This document shows, in pieces, positions 15,774-23,499 of a stretch of 64,000 nt of DNA. The position numbers and the translations under genes were made by a program. The notes below the pieces were generated by a model that was given only the letters and a program-made list of their open reading frames with translations, was not told the DNA's origin and searched no databases. Position 1 is the stretch's first letter; each line of letters opens with the position of its first letter. Location of the stretch: assembly GCA_030263615.1 (NCBI GenBank), contig SZPH01000002.1, positions 7,998-71,997 of the forward strand. Direction: 5' to 3'. The DNA is from Villigracilis sp900696595 (GTDB lineage Bacteria > Chloroflexota > Anaerolineae > Anaerolineales > Villigracilaceae).

Positions 15774-18109
15774 ACAACGCGCTCATCGGTCAGCGGATTC
15801 CAAAACTGGACGCGCCCAACAAAGCGACGGGCAAAACGACGTACGGTCACGATGTCCGTTTGCCAGGGATGTTGCACGGACGGATTTTGTACTCGCGCCA
15901 TCCGCACGCGAAGATCGTCCGCATGGACACCTCCCGCGCCGAAAAATTGCGCGGCGTGAAATGCGTGTTGACGGCGAAAGACAACCCGCCGCACAAGTTC
16001 GGCTACGGCAAGGATAACCGCCCGTTCAAGGAGACGGCGCGGAGTCTGCGCGATGAAATTGCGGGCGTGGTCGCCACCGACGCGGATATTGCCGAGGAAG
16101 CGTTGTCGCTCATCGAAGTGGATTACGAACTTTTGCCCGCCGTCTTTTCGCCGCGTGAGGCGTTGAGCGAAGGCGCGCCGTTGATTCACCCCGAACACGG
16201 CTCGAATCTTTTTCAACGCTACAACTACTCGCACGGCGATCTGGCGCAGGGCGAGCGCGAGTCGGCGGTGGTGGTGGAGGCGAAGTATCTGCTTCCGTAT
16301 GTCTCGCATGTCTGCATGGAAACCAGCGTCGTTGTCGCACAGTTCGATCATCGGGGTCATCTGACGCTGTGGAGCACAACTCAGATTCCGTTTTTACTGC
16401 AACGCGATCTGTCCGAAGCGTTGAATATCCCAGGGAGTAATGTCCGTATCATTCAAACTGCCGTCGGCGGCGCGTTCGGGCGCGGGCTGGATATTTATCC
16501 GTATGAGCCGATTGCGGCGTTGATGTCGCGCAAGACGGGCGCGCCTGTGCGTCTGGCGTTTTCACGCGAGGAGGAATTTACGGCGGGTCCCGCGCGCCAG
16601 CCTGCGGAAGTGACCATCCGCGCGGGCGCCAAAGCGGACGGGACGCTGACGTTCCGCGACGTTTCGTGCATGTTGGACATCGGCGCGTACGTTTCGTGGG
16701 GAACGGTCACGCCGCTGGTGATGATGGAGACGACGGCTTCGCTGTATCAAGTTCCGCACACGCGTTTCATCGCCGATTGCGTTTATACCAATAACCTCAT
16801 CACGGGCGCGATGCGCGGGTACGGCAATCCGCAGTCCACGTTTTTTGTCGAGACCGTGATGGATCGTCTGGCGGAAGAATTGAAGATGGACCCCGTTGAC
16901 TTCCGCATCTTGAACGCGAACGTGCCAAACTCCGAGACGCCGCAGGGATTGGTCATCACGTCCTGCGGGTTGAAGGAATGTCTGGAGGCGGTGGCGGGGA
17001 GCGCGGACTCTTCTGGAAGGATAAATACTACAAGGATGAAGGATGAAAGGGGAATGATGAATGCAAGCGCCAGTCTTCATCCTTCATCCTTCACCCTTCA
17101 TCATTCCAAAAAGCGCGGAATCGGTTTTGCATCCACGTTGAACGTGGGGGGCGGGGCGCGTATCTATCGAAGCGACGGTTGCGGGGCGACGGTGAAGGTG
17201 GACGACTTCGGTCACGTTACGCTGGTGACTGGCTCGACGGAAATCGGTCAAGGTTCGGAGACGGTGTTGGCGCAGATCGTCGCGCAGACGCTGGGAGTCA
17301 AAATCGAAAACGTCACCGTGTTGAACAGCGACACGGACGTCAAGCCGTGGGATGTGGGAGTCCACGCGAGCAGGACGACTTTTATCGCGGGCAACGCGGC
17401 TCACCTTGCGGCGCTCGATGCGCGGAATCAACTCTTCGAGACGGCGGCGGAGTTGCTCAAGGTTGAGGCGGAGAATCTGCTCGTGAGGGAGGGGCAGGTT
17501 TGGGTCAAGAATGAAGCGGAGAAATCCATCCCGATTGAACAGGTTGCCCGTCGTCGTCATTTTCGGGAGGGGGGAAAAGTCATCCTCGGCGAAGGTTGGT
17601 ATGACCCGCCGACAAAACTTGTGGATAAGGATACGTACAAGGGAAATATTTCGGCGGCGTATGGCTTCGGCGCGCAGATGGCGGAAGTGGAAGTGGACAC
17701 TGAAACGGGCGCGGTGCGCGTGTTGCGGCTGGCGTGCGCGAACGATGTGGGGCACGCGATCAACCCGATGGCGGTGGAGGGGCAGATCGAAGGCGGCGCG
17801 CAAATGGGGCTGGGGTACGCGTTGACCGAAGAGTTGATCGTGAAAGATGGAAAAGTTTTGAACCCTGATTTGCTCGATTATCGTTTGTTCACGTCGGCGG
17901 ATATGCCCGCGATCGAAACGTTCATCATTGAAACCGACGACCCTGGCGGTCCGTTCGGCGCGAAGGGAGTCGGCGAGATGGGCGGCACGCCCACCGCCGC
18001 CGCGATTGCGAACGCGATCTACGACGCGGTCGGCGTACGGATGACTCAACTGCCGATGACTCCCGAGCGTGTGCTGGCGGCGTTGGATGAAAAGGCGAAG
18101 GAGAAGTAA
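15770..18109 (+). CDS. Molybdenum hydroxylase Mo-binding large subunit with an in-frame repeat insertion
   Basis: 779 residues from ATG 15770. It contains the N-terminal hammerhead domain (TYGHDVRLPGMLHGRILYSR), the Mo-cofactor domain (TAVGGAFGRGLD, GAMRGYGNPQ) and the C-terminal GPFGAKGVGEMGGTPTAA with the presumed catalytic Glu. Residues about 415-445 (RMKDERGMM..HHSKKRGIG) are encoded by a palindromic repeat at 17032-17091 that keeps the frame; family members do not normally have this stretch. With 14464 and 15306 it forms a cytosolic hydroxylase. The likely reaction is hydroxylation of indoleacetate to 2-oxo-indoleacetate, inferred from the hydantoinase, CoA-transferase and mutase genes that follow. 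Confidence 0.87.
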   Translation: MNNALIGQRIPKLDAPNKATGKTTYGHDVRLPGMLHGRILYSRHPHAKIVRMDTSRAEKLRGVKCVLTAKDNPPHKFGYGKDNRPFKETARSLRDEIAGVVATDADIAEEALSLIEVDYELLPAVFSPREALSEGAPLIHPEHGSNLFQRYNYSHGDLAQGERESAVVVEAKYLLPYVSHVCMETSVVVAQFDHRGHLTLWSTTQIPFLLQRDLSEALNIPGSNVRIIQTAVGGAFGRGLDIYPYEPIAALMSRKTGAPVRLAFSREEEFTAGPARQPAEVTIRAGAKADGTLTFRDVSCMLDIGAYVSWGTVTPLVMMETTASLYQVPHTRFIADCVYTNNLITGAMRGYGNPQSTFFVETVMDRLAEELKMDPVDFRILNANVPNSETPQGLVITSCGLKECLEAVAGSADSSGRINTTRMKDERGMMNASASLHPSSFTLHHSKKRGIGFASTLNVGGGARIYRSDGCGATVKVDDFGHVTLVTGSTEIGQGSETVLAQIVAQTLGVKIENVTVLNSDTDVKPWDVGVHASRTTFIAGNAAHLAALDARNQLFETAAELLKVEAENLLVREGQVWVKNEAEKSIPIEQVARRRHFREGGKVILGEGWYDPPTKLVDKDTYKGNISAAYGFGAQMAEVEVDTETGAVRVLRLACANDVGHAINPMAVEGQIEGGAQMGLGYALTEELIVKDGKVLNPDLLDYRLFTSADMPAIETFIIETDDPGGPFGAKGVGEMGGTPTAAAIANAIYDAVGVRMTQLPMTPERVLAALDEKAKEK
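17032..17091. repeat. Palindromic repeat inside the Mo subunit gene
   Basis: AAGGATGAAGGATGAA (17032-17047) and TTCATCCTTCATCCTT (17076-17091) are exact 16-base inverted repeats with a 28-base loop; flanking bases (GGAATGATGAA / TTCATCATTCC) extend the similarity. It contributes about 20-30 codons without a stop. Confidence 0.75.
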
Positions 18110-18423
18110 TTGCAAGAGTTGGTTTTGCGTGGCGGTGAATCGGCGGGCTGATGCTTCGACGGGCTCAGCACAAGCGCCCTGCCTCAGTTCATGGAAGTCG
18201 GTTGAAACCGACTCGTTGCGCCAGCCCGCTCATTTGTTGCTGTTGTACTTTACAAATTAATCGAACAATCTCCCTGAGTTGGAAGCGCAAGAGCTTAACC
18301 ACTGAGTCACGGAGACACAGAGAAAAACCACTTAAGTTCTCCGTGTCTCGGTGTCTCCGTGTTTCAAAAAGGGTTGGGTGGGTTGCTCGGTTTAGTTGGA
18401 AATTATTGTTACAAGGAGAATCA
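18110..18423. other. Gene-free gap, 314 bp, filled by repeats
   Basis: It contains a CTTCGACGGGCTCAGC element (from 18155), a small AGTCGGTTGAAACCGACT hairpin (18196-18213) and the nested palindromic element at 18243-18411. AAGGAG at 18413-18418 serves the next gene. No promoter with convincing boxes was seen. Confidence 0.6.
18243..18411. repeat. Nested palindromic element, copy 2
   Basis: Same architecture as 13656-13841: TTGTACTTTACAAATTAATC and TCGAACAAT on the left, GGTTGCTCGGTTTAGTT on the right, and an inner core at 18297-18366 (ACCACTGAGTCACGGAGACA.. / ..CTCGGTGTCTCCGTGTTTC). Confidence 0.62.
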
Positions 18424-19545
18424 ATGACCAAACTCCGCTTCAATCCCGACCTTATGAATGTTCCGCTTTATGTGGCGGGCAGGAGCATTCAAGAGATTCA
18501 GGAAAAGTTCGGGCTCGATAAAGTCGTCAAACTCGCTTCGAACGAAAGCCCCGTGGGACCGTCTCCGCTGGCGATACAAGCCGCGCTGGAAATGATGGAG
18601 GAGGCGCATCGTTACCCTGGCGTGGCGGACGGAGTCCTGCGGCGCAAACTGGCGAAAAAGTTCGGGCGCGGCTTCACCGAAGAAAATTTCCTGATCGGCA
18701 ACGGCGCGACGGATTTGTTGCGGATGATCACGCAGGCGTTCACCTTCGACGGCGGCAACAACGTAATGGCAGACGCGACCTTCCCGATGTATCACATTCT
18801 GACGACGACTTTCAGCGGCGAATGTCGCGTCGTTCCGCTGGATGCAAACCACCGCTTCAACCTCGACGGGACGCTCGCCGCCATAGACGACGATACGCGC
18901 ATCGTTTTTCTTTGCACGCCGAACAACCCCACGGGGGCGATCATCACGCAGGGCGAATTCGACCGTTTCATGCGCGCGGTCCCCGAGCATGTGGTCGTCT
19001 TGATGGACGAGTCGTATCACGACTATGTGACCGACCCGTCTCACGCGGAAAGTTTGGCGTACGTGGCGCAGGGACGCAACGTGATCGTGTTGCGGAGTTT
19101 CTCGAAGTCTTCGGGGCTGGCGAATCTGCGCGTGGGATACATGATCGCTCCCGCCGAGATCGCCGAGTATGTCCGCCATGCGTTGATGCCGTTCAACACC
19201 AGCGACATCGCCCTGGGCGCCGCGTCCGCCAGCATGGACGACGACGAGTACAACGAACGTCAGCGCAAAACAGTGTTGGATGGGCGCGAATATTTCCAGT
19301 CCGCTTTCGCCGATTTGGATTTACAGACCATTTCGAGTCAGGCGAACTTTGTCACGTTTCTTTCTCCGCCCATGGGTTCGGCGCGGCTGACGGAACTTTT
19401 ACTGCAACGCGGATTCATCGTCCGCGAGTTGACGATGTTCGGGATGAAGAACGCCATCCGCGTGAGCGTGGGTCTGCCCGAAGAGAACGAAGCGTTTGTG
19501 GAGACGCTCAAAAATATTTTGGAAACCGAAGGAGTTGCCGCGTGA
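18424..19545 (+). CDS. HisC-family aminotransferase, probably acting on aromatic amino acids
   Basis: 373 residues from ATG 18424 with AAGGAG just upstream; the frame is open further upstream but runs through repeats. It is a class I/II fold PLP enzyme: substrate loop LASNESPVGPSP, the NNPTGA motif, and the PLP Lys in RSFSKSSGLANLRVGY. HisC-like enzymes transaminate histidinol phosphate or aromatic amino acids. No other histidine genes are present, while arylpyruvate oxidoreductases are, so Trp/Phe/Tyr transamination to arylpyruvate is likelier (inference). Its stop overlaps the next GTG start. Confidence 0.82.
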   Translation: MTKLRFNPDLMNVPLYVAGRSIQEIQEKFGLDKVVKLASNESPVGPSPLAIQAALEMMEEAHRYPGVADGVLRRKLAKKFGRGFTEENFLIGNGATDLLRMITQAFTFDGGNNVMADATFPMYHILTTTFSGECRVVPLDANHRFNLDGTLAAIDDDTRIVFLCTPNNPTGAIITQGEFDRFMRAVPEHVVVLMDESYHDYVTDPSHAESLAYVAQGRNVIVLRSFSKSSGLANLRVGYMIAPAEIAEYVRHALMPFNTSDIALGAASASMDDDEYNERQRKTVLDGREYFQSAFADLDLQTISSQANFVTFLSPPMGSARLTELLLQRGFIVRELTMFGMKNAIRVSVGLPEENEAFVETLKNILETEGVAA

Positions 19546-19976
19546 CGTACATCAAACGCATCGAACGGGTCGCGCTCGCTGTGTCGAATCTGGAAGAGGC
19601 GAAGAAGTTTTTCGAGGATTGGTTCGGCGCGAAATTTCACGACGAGGAAAATATCGAAGACATGGGCATCCGTTATCGCCCATTTGAAGTCGGCGAGAGC
19701 CTGATGGAACTGCTCGAACCGACGCGCGAAGACAGCCCTGTGGCGAAGTTCCTCAAACGCAACGGCGGACCTGGCGTGCATCACATCACCTACGAGGTGG
19801 ACGATTTGGATGAAGCCATCGCGGAACTTGAACGGCGCGGCGGACGCATCGCCTATCGTCACACCTACGCGCCTGGCGTCACGTTCGAAGGCAAGGTCTG
19901 GCGCGAGGCGTTTGTGCATCCGAAAGATTCGTTCGGCGTGTTGATTCATCTGGCGGAGAAGAAACCGATTGCGTAA
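19542..19976 (+). CDS. VOC-family protein, methylmalonyl-CoA epimerase-like
   Basis: 144 residues from GTG 19542, overlapping the aminotransferase stop as GTGA. Two betaalphabetabetabeta modules are visible; GVHHITYEVDDLDEAIAELE and FVHPKDSFGVLIHLAE resemble methylmalonyl-CoA epimerase. The usual first metal-ligand His of DHIGIAV appears as Arg in ERVALAVSNL, and the ELVQ-like end carries His in place of Glu, so metal binding or substrate may differ. With a B12-dependent acyl-CoA mutase in the same gene set, it may epimerise the mutase substrate, for instance an arylsuccinyl-CoA. Confidence 0.72.
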   Translation: MTYIKRIERVALAVSNLEEAKKFFEDWFGAKFHDEENIEDMGIRYRPFEVGESLMELLEPTREDSPVAKFLKRNGGPGVHHITYEVDDLDEAIAELERRGGRIAYRHTYAPGVTFEGKVWREAFVHPKDSFGVLIHLAEKKPIA

Positions 19977-20237
19977 TCGGCGTTCTCTTACGCCGATGCC
20001 CCGCACGGGGATGAACCCCCGTGCTATTCCTACGAAGTCCGCTGAAGCGGACTGGAAGTCGGCTTTGTAATGGTATCCCAACCGTAAACGTTTGGGCGGG
20101 CGAAAACCATCCACGAATTACGACCACGAATAAACGAATGCGAGCGGGCACATTCGAGAATTCGTGAATCATTCGTGGACGGTTTGCCAGAACAACAATA
20201 AACCTTGCTTTGTAAAGCAGACGAAGCCTTTCACTCC
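19977..20237. repeat. Repeat-filled gap with ATTCGTGG-type palindrome (copy 1)
   Basis: It holds GAAGTCCGCTGAAGCGGACT (from 20034), then a large inverted repeat at 20107-20183 (CCATCCACGAATTACGACC.. / ..AATCATTCGTGGACGG) followed by AACCTTGCTTTGTA. The same element recurs at 27471-27570 and 62687-62767. Confidence 0.6.
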
Positions 20238-21431
20238 ATGAACCATTTCGACTCCCTCACCGTCCTCACCCTCGAGCAGGCGACGACGCTTCCGTACATG
20301 ACCTTGAAACTGGTCATGGATGGGATGCGCGTCATCCGCCTTGAGTCGCCTCCGCGCGGCGACCCGAACCGCTGGGTCGGTCCGCAGGTGTTGAGCGAGT
20401 CGGACGGCTTCGAGTCTGGGATGAACGCGTATTTTCTCCCCAACAATCTGGGCAAGGAATCCATCACGCTCAACCTGGCGGATCAGGCGGGACAGGAGTT
20501 GTTGCATCGCTTGATCCGCGAAACGCCGATTGACATCTTCGCCACGAACCAGCGTCCCGATTCGTATCGGAAATTGGGGATTGACTACGAAACCCTGAGC
20601 GCTCTCAAGCCCGATCTGATCTGGGTCGGCATCACGGGTTTTGGACCGTCAAGTAACGAAGCGGCGTACGATCCCATCCTGCAAGCCCGCGCGGGATTCA
20701 TGGAACTGACTGGCGAACCCGACGGCGACCCGATGGTCTTCGGTTTGCCGATGGTGGACTTGGGCGCGGGCGAACACGCCTACGGTTTGGTGATGAAGGC
20801 GTTGTATCACAAAGTCGTCACGGGCGAAGGCGCGCGGCTCGATATTTCGATGTTCCAATCCGCCGTCTCGTGGATGGTCTCGCCCGTCATGCTCTCGCAC
20901 AGTTTTGACGTGAAGTCATCCCGCCACGGCAACACGCATCAATTCTTCGCGCCCGTGTCGGTCTACCCGACTTCGGACGGATTCGTCTATCTCGCTGTAG
21001 GCAACGACCGTCAATGGGAGGCGTTGACTCAGCAAGCGGGATTTGAATCGCTTGCGGACGAAAAATACATCCACAACGCGGGTCGCATCGCGGACGCGCA
21101 TGGACTCAACGAAAGATTGAGCGCCATTTTGAAAAAACATTCCACCGCCGAGATGACCGACCTGTGCAAGAGAATCGGCGTGCCAGTCTCCGCCGTCAAC
21201 CGCATCGCGGACGTGTGCGCCGACCCGTTGATCGCGGACTCTCTGGTCAAGGCGCGCGATCCGCGAACTGGAACTGAAATCGCAATATCGCCGCCCGCGG
21301 TCATCTCCGCGTATTTGAAAGAAAAAGGCTTGACGCTGAATTTCCCTCCGCGTTTGGGCGAACATAACGCCAGAGTATTCGATGCGCTGGGTTGCGATGT
21401 GGATGAATTGCAGGCGAAAGGAATTATCTAA
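20238..21431 (+). CDS. Family III (CaiB/BaiF) CoA-transferase
   Basis: 397 residues from ATG 20238. The N-terminus (LTVLTLEQATTLPYMTLKLVMDGM, then RLESPPRGDPNRW) and YDPILQARAGFMELTGEPDG are typical of formyl-CoA transferase-like enzymes, which form interlocked dimers and move CoA between carboxylic acids. In the known anaerobic indoleacetate route a family III transferase activates (2-aminophenyl)succinate. The following acyl-CoA dehydrogenase and B12 mutase genes fit that role. Substrate assignment is inference. Confidence 0.85.
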   Translation: MNHFDSLTVLTLEQATTLPYMTLKLVMDGMRVIRLESPPRGDPNRWVGPQVLSESDGFESGMNAYFLPNNLGKESITLNLADQAGQELLHRLIRETPIDIFATNQRPDSYRKLGIDYETLSALKPDLIWVGITGFGPSSNEAAYDPILQARAGFMELTGEPDGDPMVFGLPMVDLGAGEHAYGLVMKALYHKVVTGEGARLDISMFQSAVSWMVSPVMLSHSFDVKSSRHGNTHQFFAPVSVYPTSDGFVYLAVGNDRQWEALTQQAGFESLADEKYIHNAGRIADAHGLNERLSAILKKHSTAEMTDLCKRIGVPVSAVNRIADVCADPLIADSLVKARDPRTGTEIAISPPAVISAYLKEKGLTLNFPPRLGEHNARVFDALGCDVDELQAKGII

Positions 21432-21432
21432 T

Positions 21433-21512
21433 GTCATTGCGAGTCCCGAAGGGGCGAAGCAATCTCCTCGTAAGTAACAGGGGATTGCTTCGCAAAGAAC
21501 GCTCGCAATGAC
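21433..21512. repeat. GTCATTGCGAG palindromic repeat, copy 1
   Basis: GTCATTGCGAG.. / ..CTCGCAATGAC ends with internal GAAGCAATCTCC / GGGATTGCTTC arms. One of six copies in this window; it lies between the CoA-transferase and the acyl-CoA dehydrogenase, so it is probably transcribed. Confidence 0.7.
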
Positions 21513-21533
21513 ATTTCAAACACAGGCTAACCA

Positions 21534-22691
21534 ATGGACTTATTACTCACCGACGAACAAAAACGATTCCGCGACTCCGTCCGCAATTTTGTGGATAAGG
21601 AAGTCGTCCCTGCCGCGCAGGAGATGGACGAGAAGGGCGAGTTTCCGCGCGCCCTGTTTGGGCGTTGCGCCGCGAACGGCTACTTCGCCTTGCGCTATCC
21701 CGAATCCGTCGGCGGCATGGACGCGGACTTCCTCACCTATTGCCTGATGATGGAAGAGATCGCGCGCGGTTCGCTTTCGCTGGGGGCGGCGGTCGCCATG
21801 CAGACGTTGATGGGCACAGATTTGGTCGCGCGCTTCGGCACGGACGATCATCGTCAGCGCCTGCTTGCTCCCGCGTTGCGCGGCGAAAAGATCGGCACGA
21901 TTGCGATGACCGAACCCGACTTCGGCTCCGACCTGGGCGGCATCACGACGCGCGCGATCCAAATGGACGACGGCTGGGAGGTCACGGGACGCAAGATGTG
22001 GATCACCTCCGCGACAGTAGCGGACTTCTTCACCGTCGCCGCAAAAACGGACCCTGAGGCTGGCTTCAAAGGAATTGACTTTTTTCTCGTCGAGAAGGAA
22101 CGCGCGGGCGTGCGGGTCGGGCGCAAGATCGAGAAGATGGGCGTGCGCGCGTCGGAGACCTCCGAGTTGATTCTGGAGCGCGTGCGAGTCCCAGCCGAGA
22201 ACATGCTCGGCAAACAAGGGACGGGATTCAAGAATCTGGGCGACATCCTGTGCCAGATCCGCGTAATGACGGGCGCGCTGGCGCTCGGTCTGGGTGAAGC
22301 GGCGTTGAGGTCGTCCATCAAATATTCCAACGAAAGAGTGCAGTCTGGTCAGACGATTGCAAACTATCAAGCCGTCTCGCACAAGATCGCCGAGATAGGT
22401 ACGCGGCTGGAGGCGGCGCGCGCGCTGGTCTATCAAGCCGCAATGGACATTGACGCGGGGCGCAAGGATGTCAGGATCGCTTCGATGGCGAAACTGTTTT
22501 CGACCGAAACTGCCAACTTCATCGCCGATGAATGTACCCGCATCCACGGCAGTTACGGCTTCGCGATGGAATACGACGCGCAACGTTACTACCGCGACGC
22601 GCGATTTTTGTTATACGGCGGCGGCACGTCCGAAGTCTTGCGCAACGTCATCTCAAAAGCGATGGGCGCGCCTGAATCAAAAAAAGCGTAG
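21534..22691 (+). CDS. Acyl-CoA dehydrogenase
   Basis: 385 residues with the full acyl-CoA dehydrogenase fold: AMTEPDFGSD, RKMWITSATVADFF and the C-terminal RIHGSYGFAMEYDAQRYYRD. The usual catalytic Glu position of the YEGT motif reads LLYGGGTSEVLRN, and no Glu sits at the alternative position used by long-chain and isovaleryl-CoA dehydrogenases, so the catalytic base is unclear. In the anaerobic indoleacetate gene set the dehydrogenase acts on the mutase product, an aryl-methylmalonyl-CoA-like ester. Such a decarboxylating or unusual substrate would be consistent with a shifted base (inference). Confidence 0.86.
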   Translation: MDLLLTDEQKRFRDSVRNFVDKEVVPAAQEMDEKGEFPRALFGRCAANGYFALRYPESVGGMDADFLTYCLMMEEIARGSLSLGAAVAMQTLMGTDLVARFGTDDHRQRLLAPALRGEKIGTIAMTEPDFGSDLGGITTRAIQMDDGWEVTGRKMWITSATVADFFTVAAKTDPEAGFKGIDFFLVEKERAGVRVGRKIEKMGVRASETSELILERVRVPAENMLGKQGTGFKNLGDILCQIRVMTGALALGLGEAALRSSIKYSNERVQSGQTIANYQAVSHKIAEIGTRLEAARALVYQAAMDIDAGRKDVRIASMAKLFSTETANFIADECTRIHGSYGFAMEYDAQRYYRDARFLLYGGGTSEVLRNVISKAMGAPESKKA

Positions 22692-22692
22692 C

Positions 22693-22766
22693 GTACCGCA
22701 AACTTCAGTTTGCGCTTTGCGCGGGCAAGATAAATCTTGCCGTACTCCAAACTTCAGTTTGCGCTT
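22693..22766. repeat. CGCAAACTTCAGTTTGCG-type repeats, clustered
   Basis: ACCGCAAACTTCAGTTTGCG, a GCAAGATAAATCTTGC hairpin and CCAAACTTCAGTTTGCGC follow each other directly after the acyl-CoA dehydrogenase stop. Confidence 0.6.
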
Positions 22767-22778
22767 GTGCAGATAAGA

Positions 22779-22941
22779 GATTGTACTTTTCCAAATAAAT
22801 CGAGTAATAACCTTGGCATGGATAAGCCAAGAGAAAACCACTGAGACGCGGAGACACAGAGAAATTAAAACTCCGTGACTCAGTGTCTCAGTGGTTCAAA
22901 GCGGATTGCTCGAATAATTTGCTGTTCTGCAAAATATTGCG
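22779..22941. repeat. Nested palindromic element, copy 3
   Basis: Left part GATTGTACTTTTCCAAATAA with ATCGAGTAAT, inner core 22835-22897 (ACCACTGAGACGCGGAGACA.. / ..CTCAGTGTCTCAGTGGTTC), right part ATTGCTCGAATAATTTGC. Ends about 30 bases before the mutase small subunit. Confidence 0.62.
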
Positions 22942-22972
22942 GCGCGAACCGCATTGATAAGGAAATAACAAT

Positions 22973-23380
22973 ATGCCAAACAAACCCATTCGAGTTTTGA
23001 TCGCCAAACCTGGCTTGGACGGTCACGACCGCGGCGCGCGGCTGGTCACGCTGGCGTTGCGCGACGCGGGCTTTGAGGTCATCTACCCAGGGCTTCATCA
23101 GACCGTTCCCAAGATTGTCGAGACTGCGCTTCAAGAGGACGTAGACGTGATCGGCTTGTCCATTCTCTCGGGCGCGCACCTGCCCATCGCGGAGAAATTG
23201 ATGAACGAACTCCGCGCGGCGGGCATGGACGACAAACTCGTCATCGTCGGCGGCAACATCCCCGAACAGGACATCCCCGCGTTGAAAGCGCTCGGCGTGG
23301 CGGGCGTGTTTCCCAGCAGCAGCAGGTTTGAGGAAATCGTCGCGTTTATTCAAAGTAACGTGGCAGATAAAGTTCCTTAA
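22973..23380 (+). CDS. B12-binding small subunit of an acyl-CoA mutase
   Basis: 135 residues, the stand-alone cobalamin-binding domain of methylmalonyl-CoA mutase-type enzymes. AKPGLDGHDRGARLV contains the DxHxxG-type motif, with His 18 as lower axial cobalt ligand; GLSILSGAH and IVGGNIP complete the B12 loop set. It works with the large subunit at 23500. The substrate class (methylmalonyl-, isobutyryl-, hydroxyisobutyryl- or arylsuccinyl-CoA) is not decided by this subunit; context favours the carbon-skeleton rearrangement of anaerobic indoleacetate degradation. Confidence 0.88.
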   Translation: MPNKPIRVLIAKPGLDGHDRGARLVTLALRDAGFEVIYPGLHQTVPKIVETALQEDVDVIGLSILSGAHLPIAEKLMNELRAAGMDDKLVIVGGNIPEQDIPALKALGVAGVFPSSSRFEEIVAFIQSNVADKVP

Positions 23381-23473
23381 ACACGAAGTACACAAAGGTC
23401 ACGAAGGAAGTTCCTTAAATCCTTTGTGTACTTCGTGTCGCTTCGACAGGCTCAGCGCAAGCCTTTGTGTTTG
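23380..23473. repeat. CACGAAGTACACAAAGG palindrome with nested CTTCGACAGGCTCAGCGCAAG
   Basis: Inverted arms ACACGAAGTACACAAAGG.. / ..CCTTTGTGTACTTCGTGT; directly after the right arm comes CTTCGACAGGCTCAGCGCAA and then GCCTTTGTGTTTG, as if one repeat had inserted into another. Related palindromes at 35421-35500 and 62564-62645. Confidence 0.6.
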
Positions 23474-23499
23474 AAAAAGTTTTGCCCATAGGAGTTTCA

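Noticed and set aside
14464..18109. Annotation as 4-hydroxybenzoyl-CoA reductase HcrABC
   Set aside because: The FAD subunit lacks the Cys-rich loop of that enzyme, and the neighbouring genes fit indoleacetate oxidation better. Kept only as an alternative.
18424..19545. Histidinol-phosphate aminotransferase of histidine synthesis
   Set aside because: The family matches, but no other his gene is present and the context is arylpyruvate metabolism.
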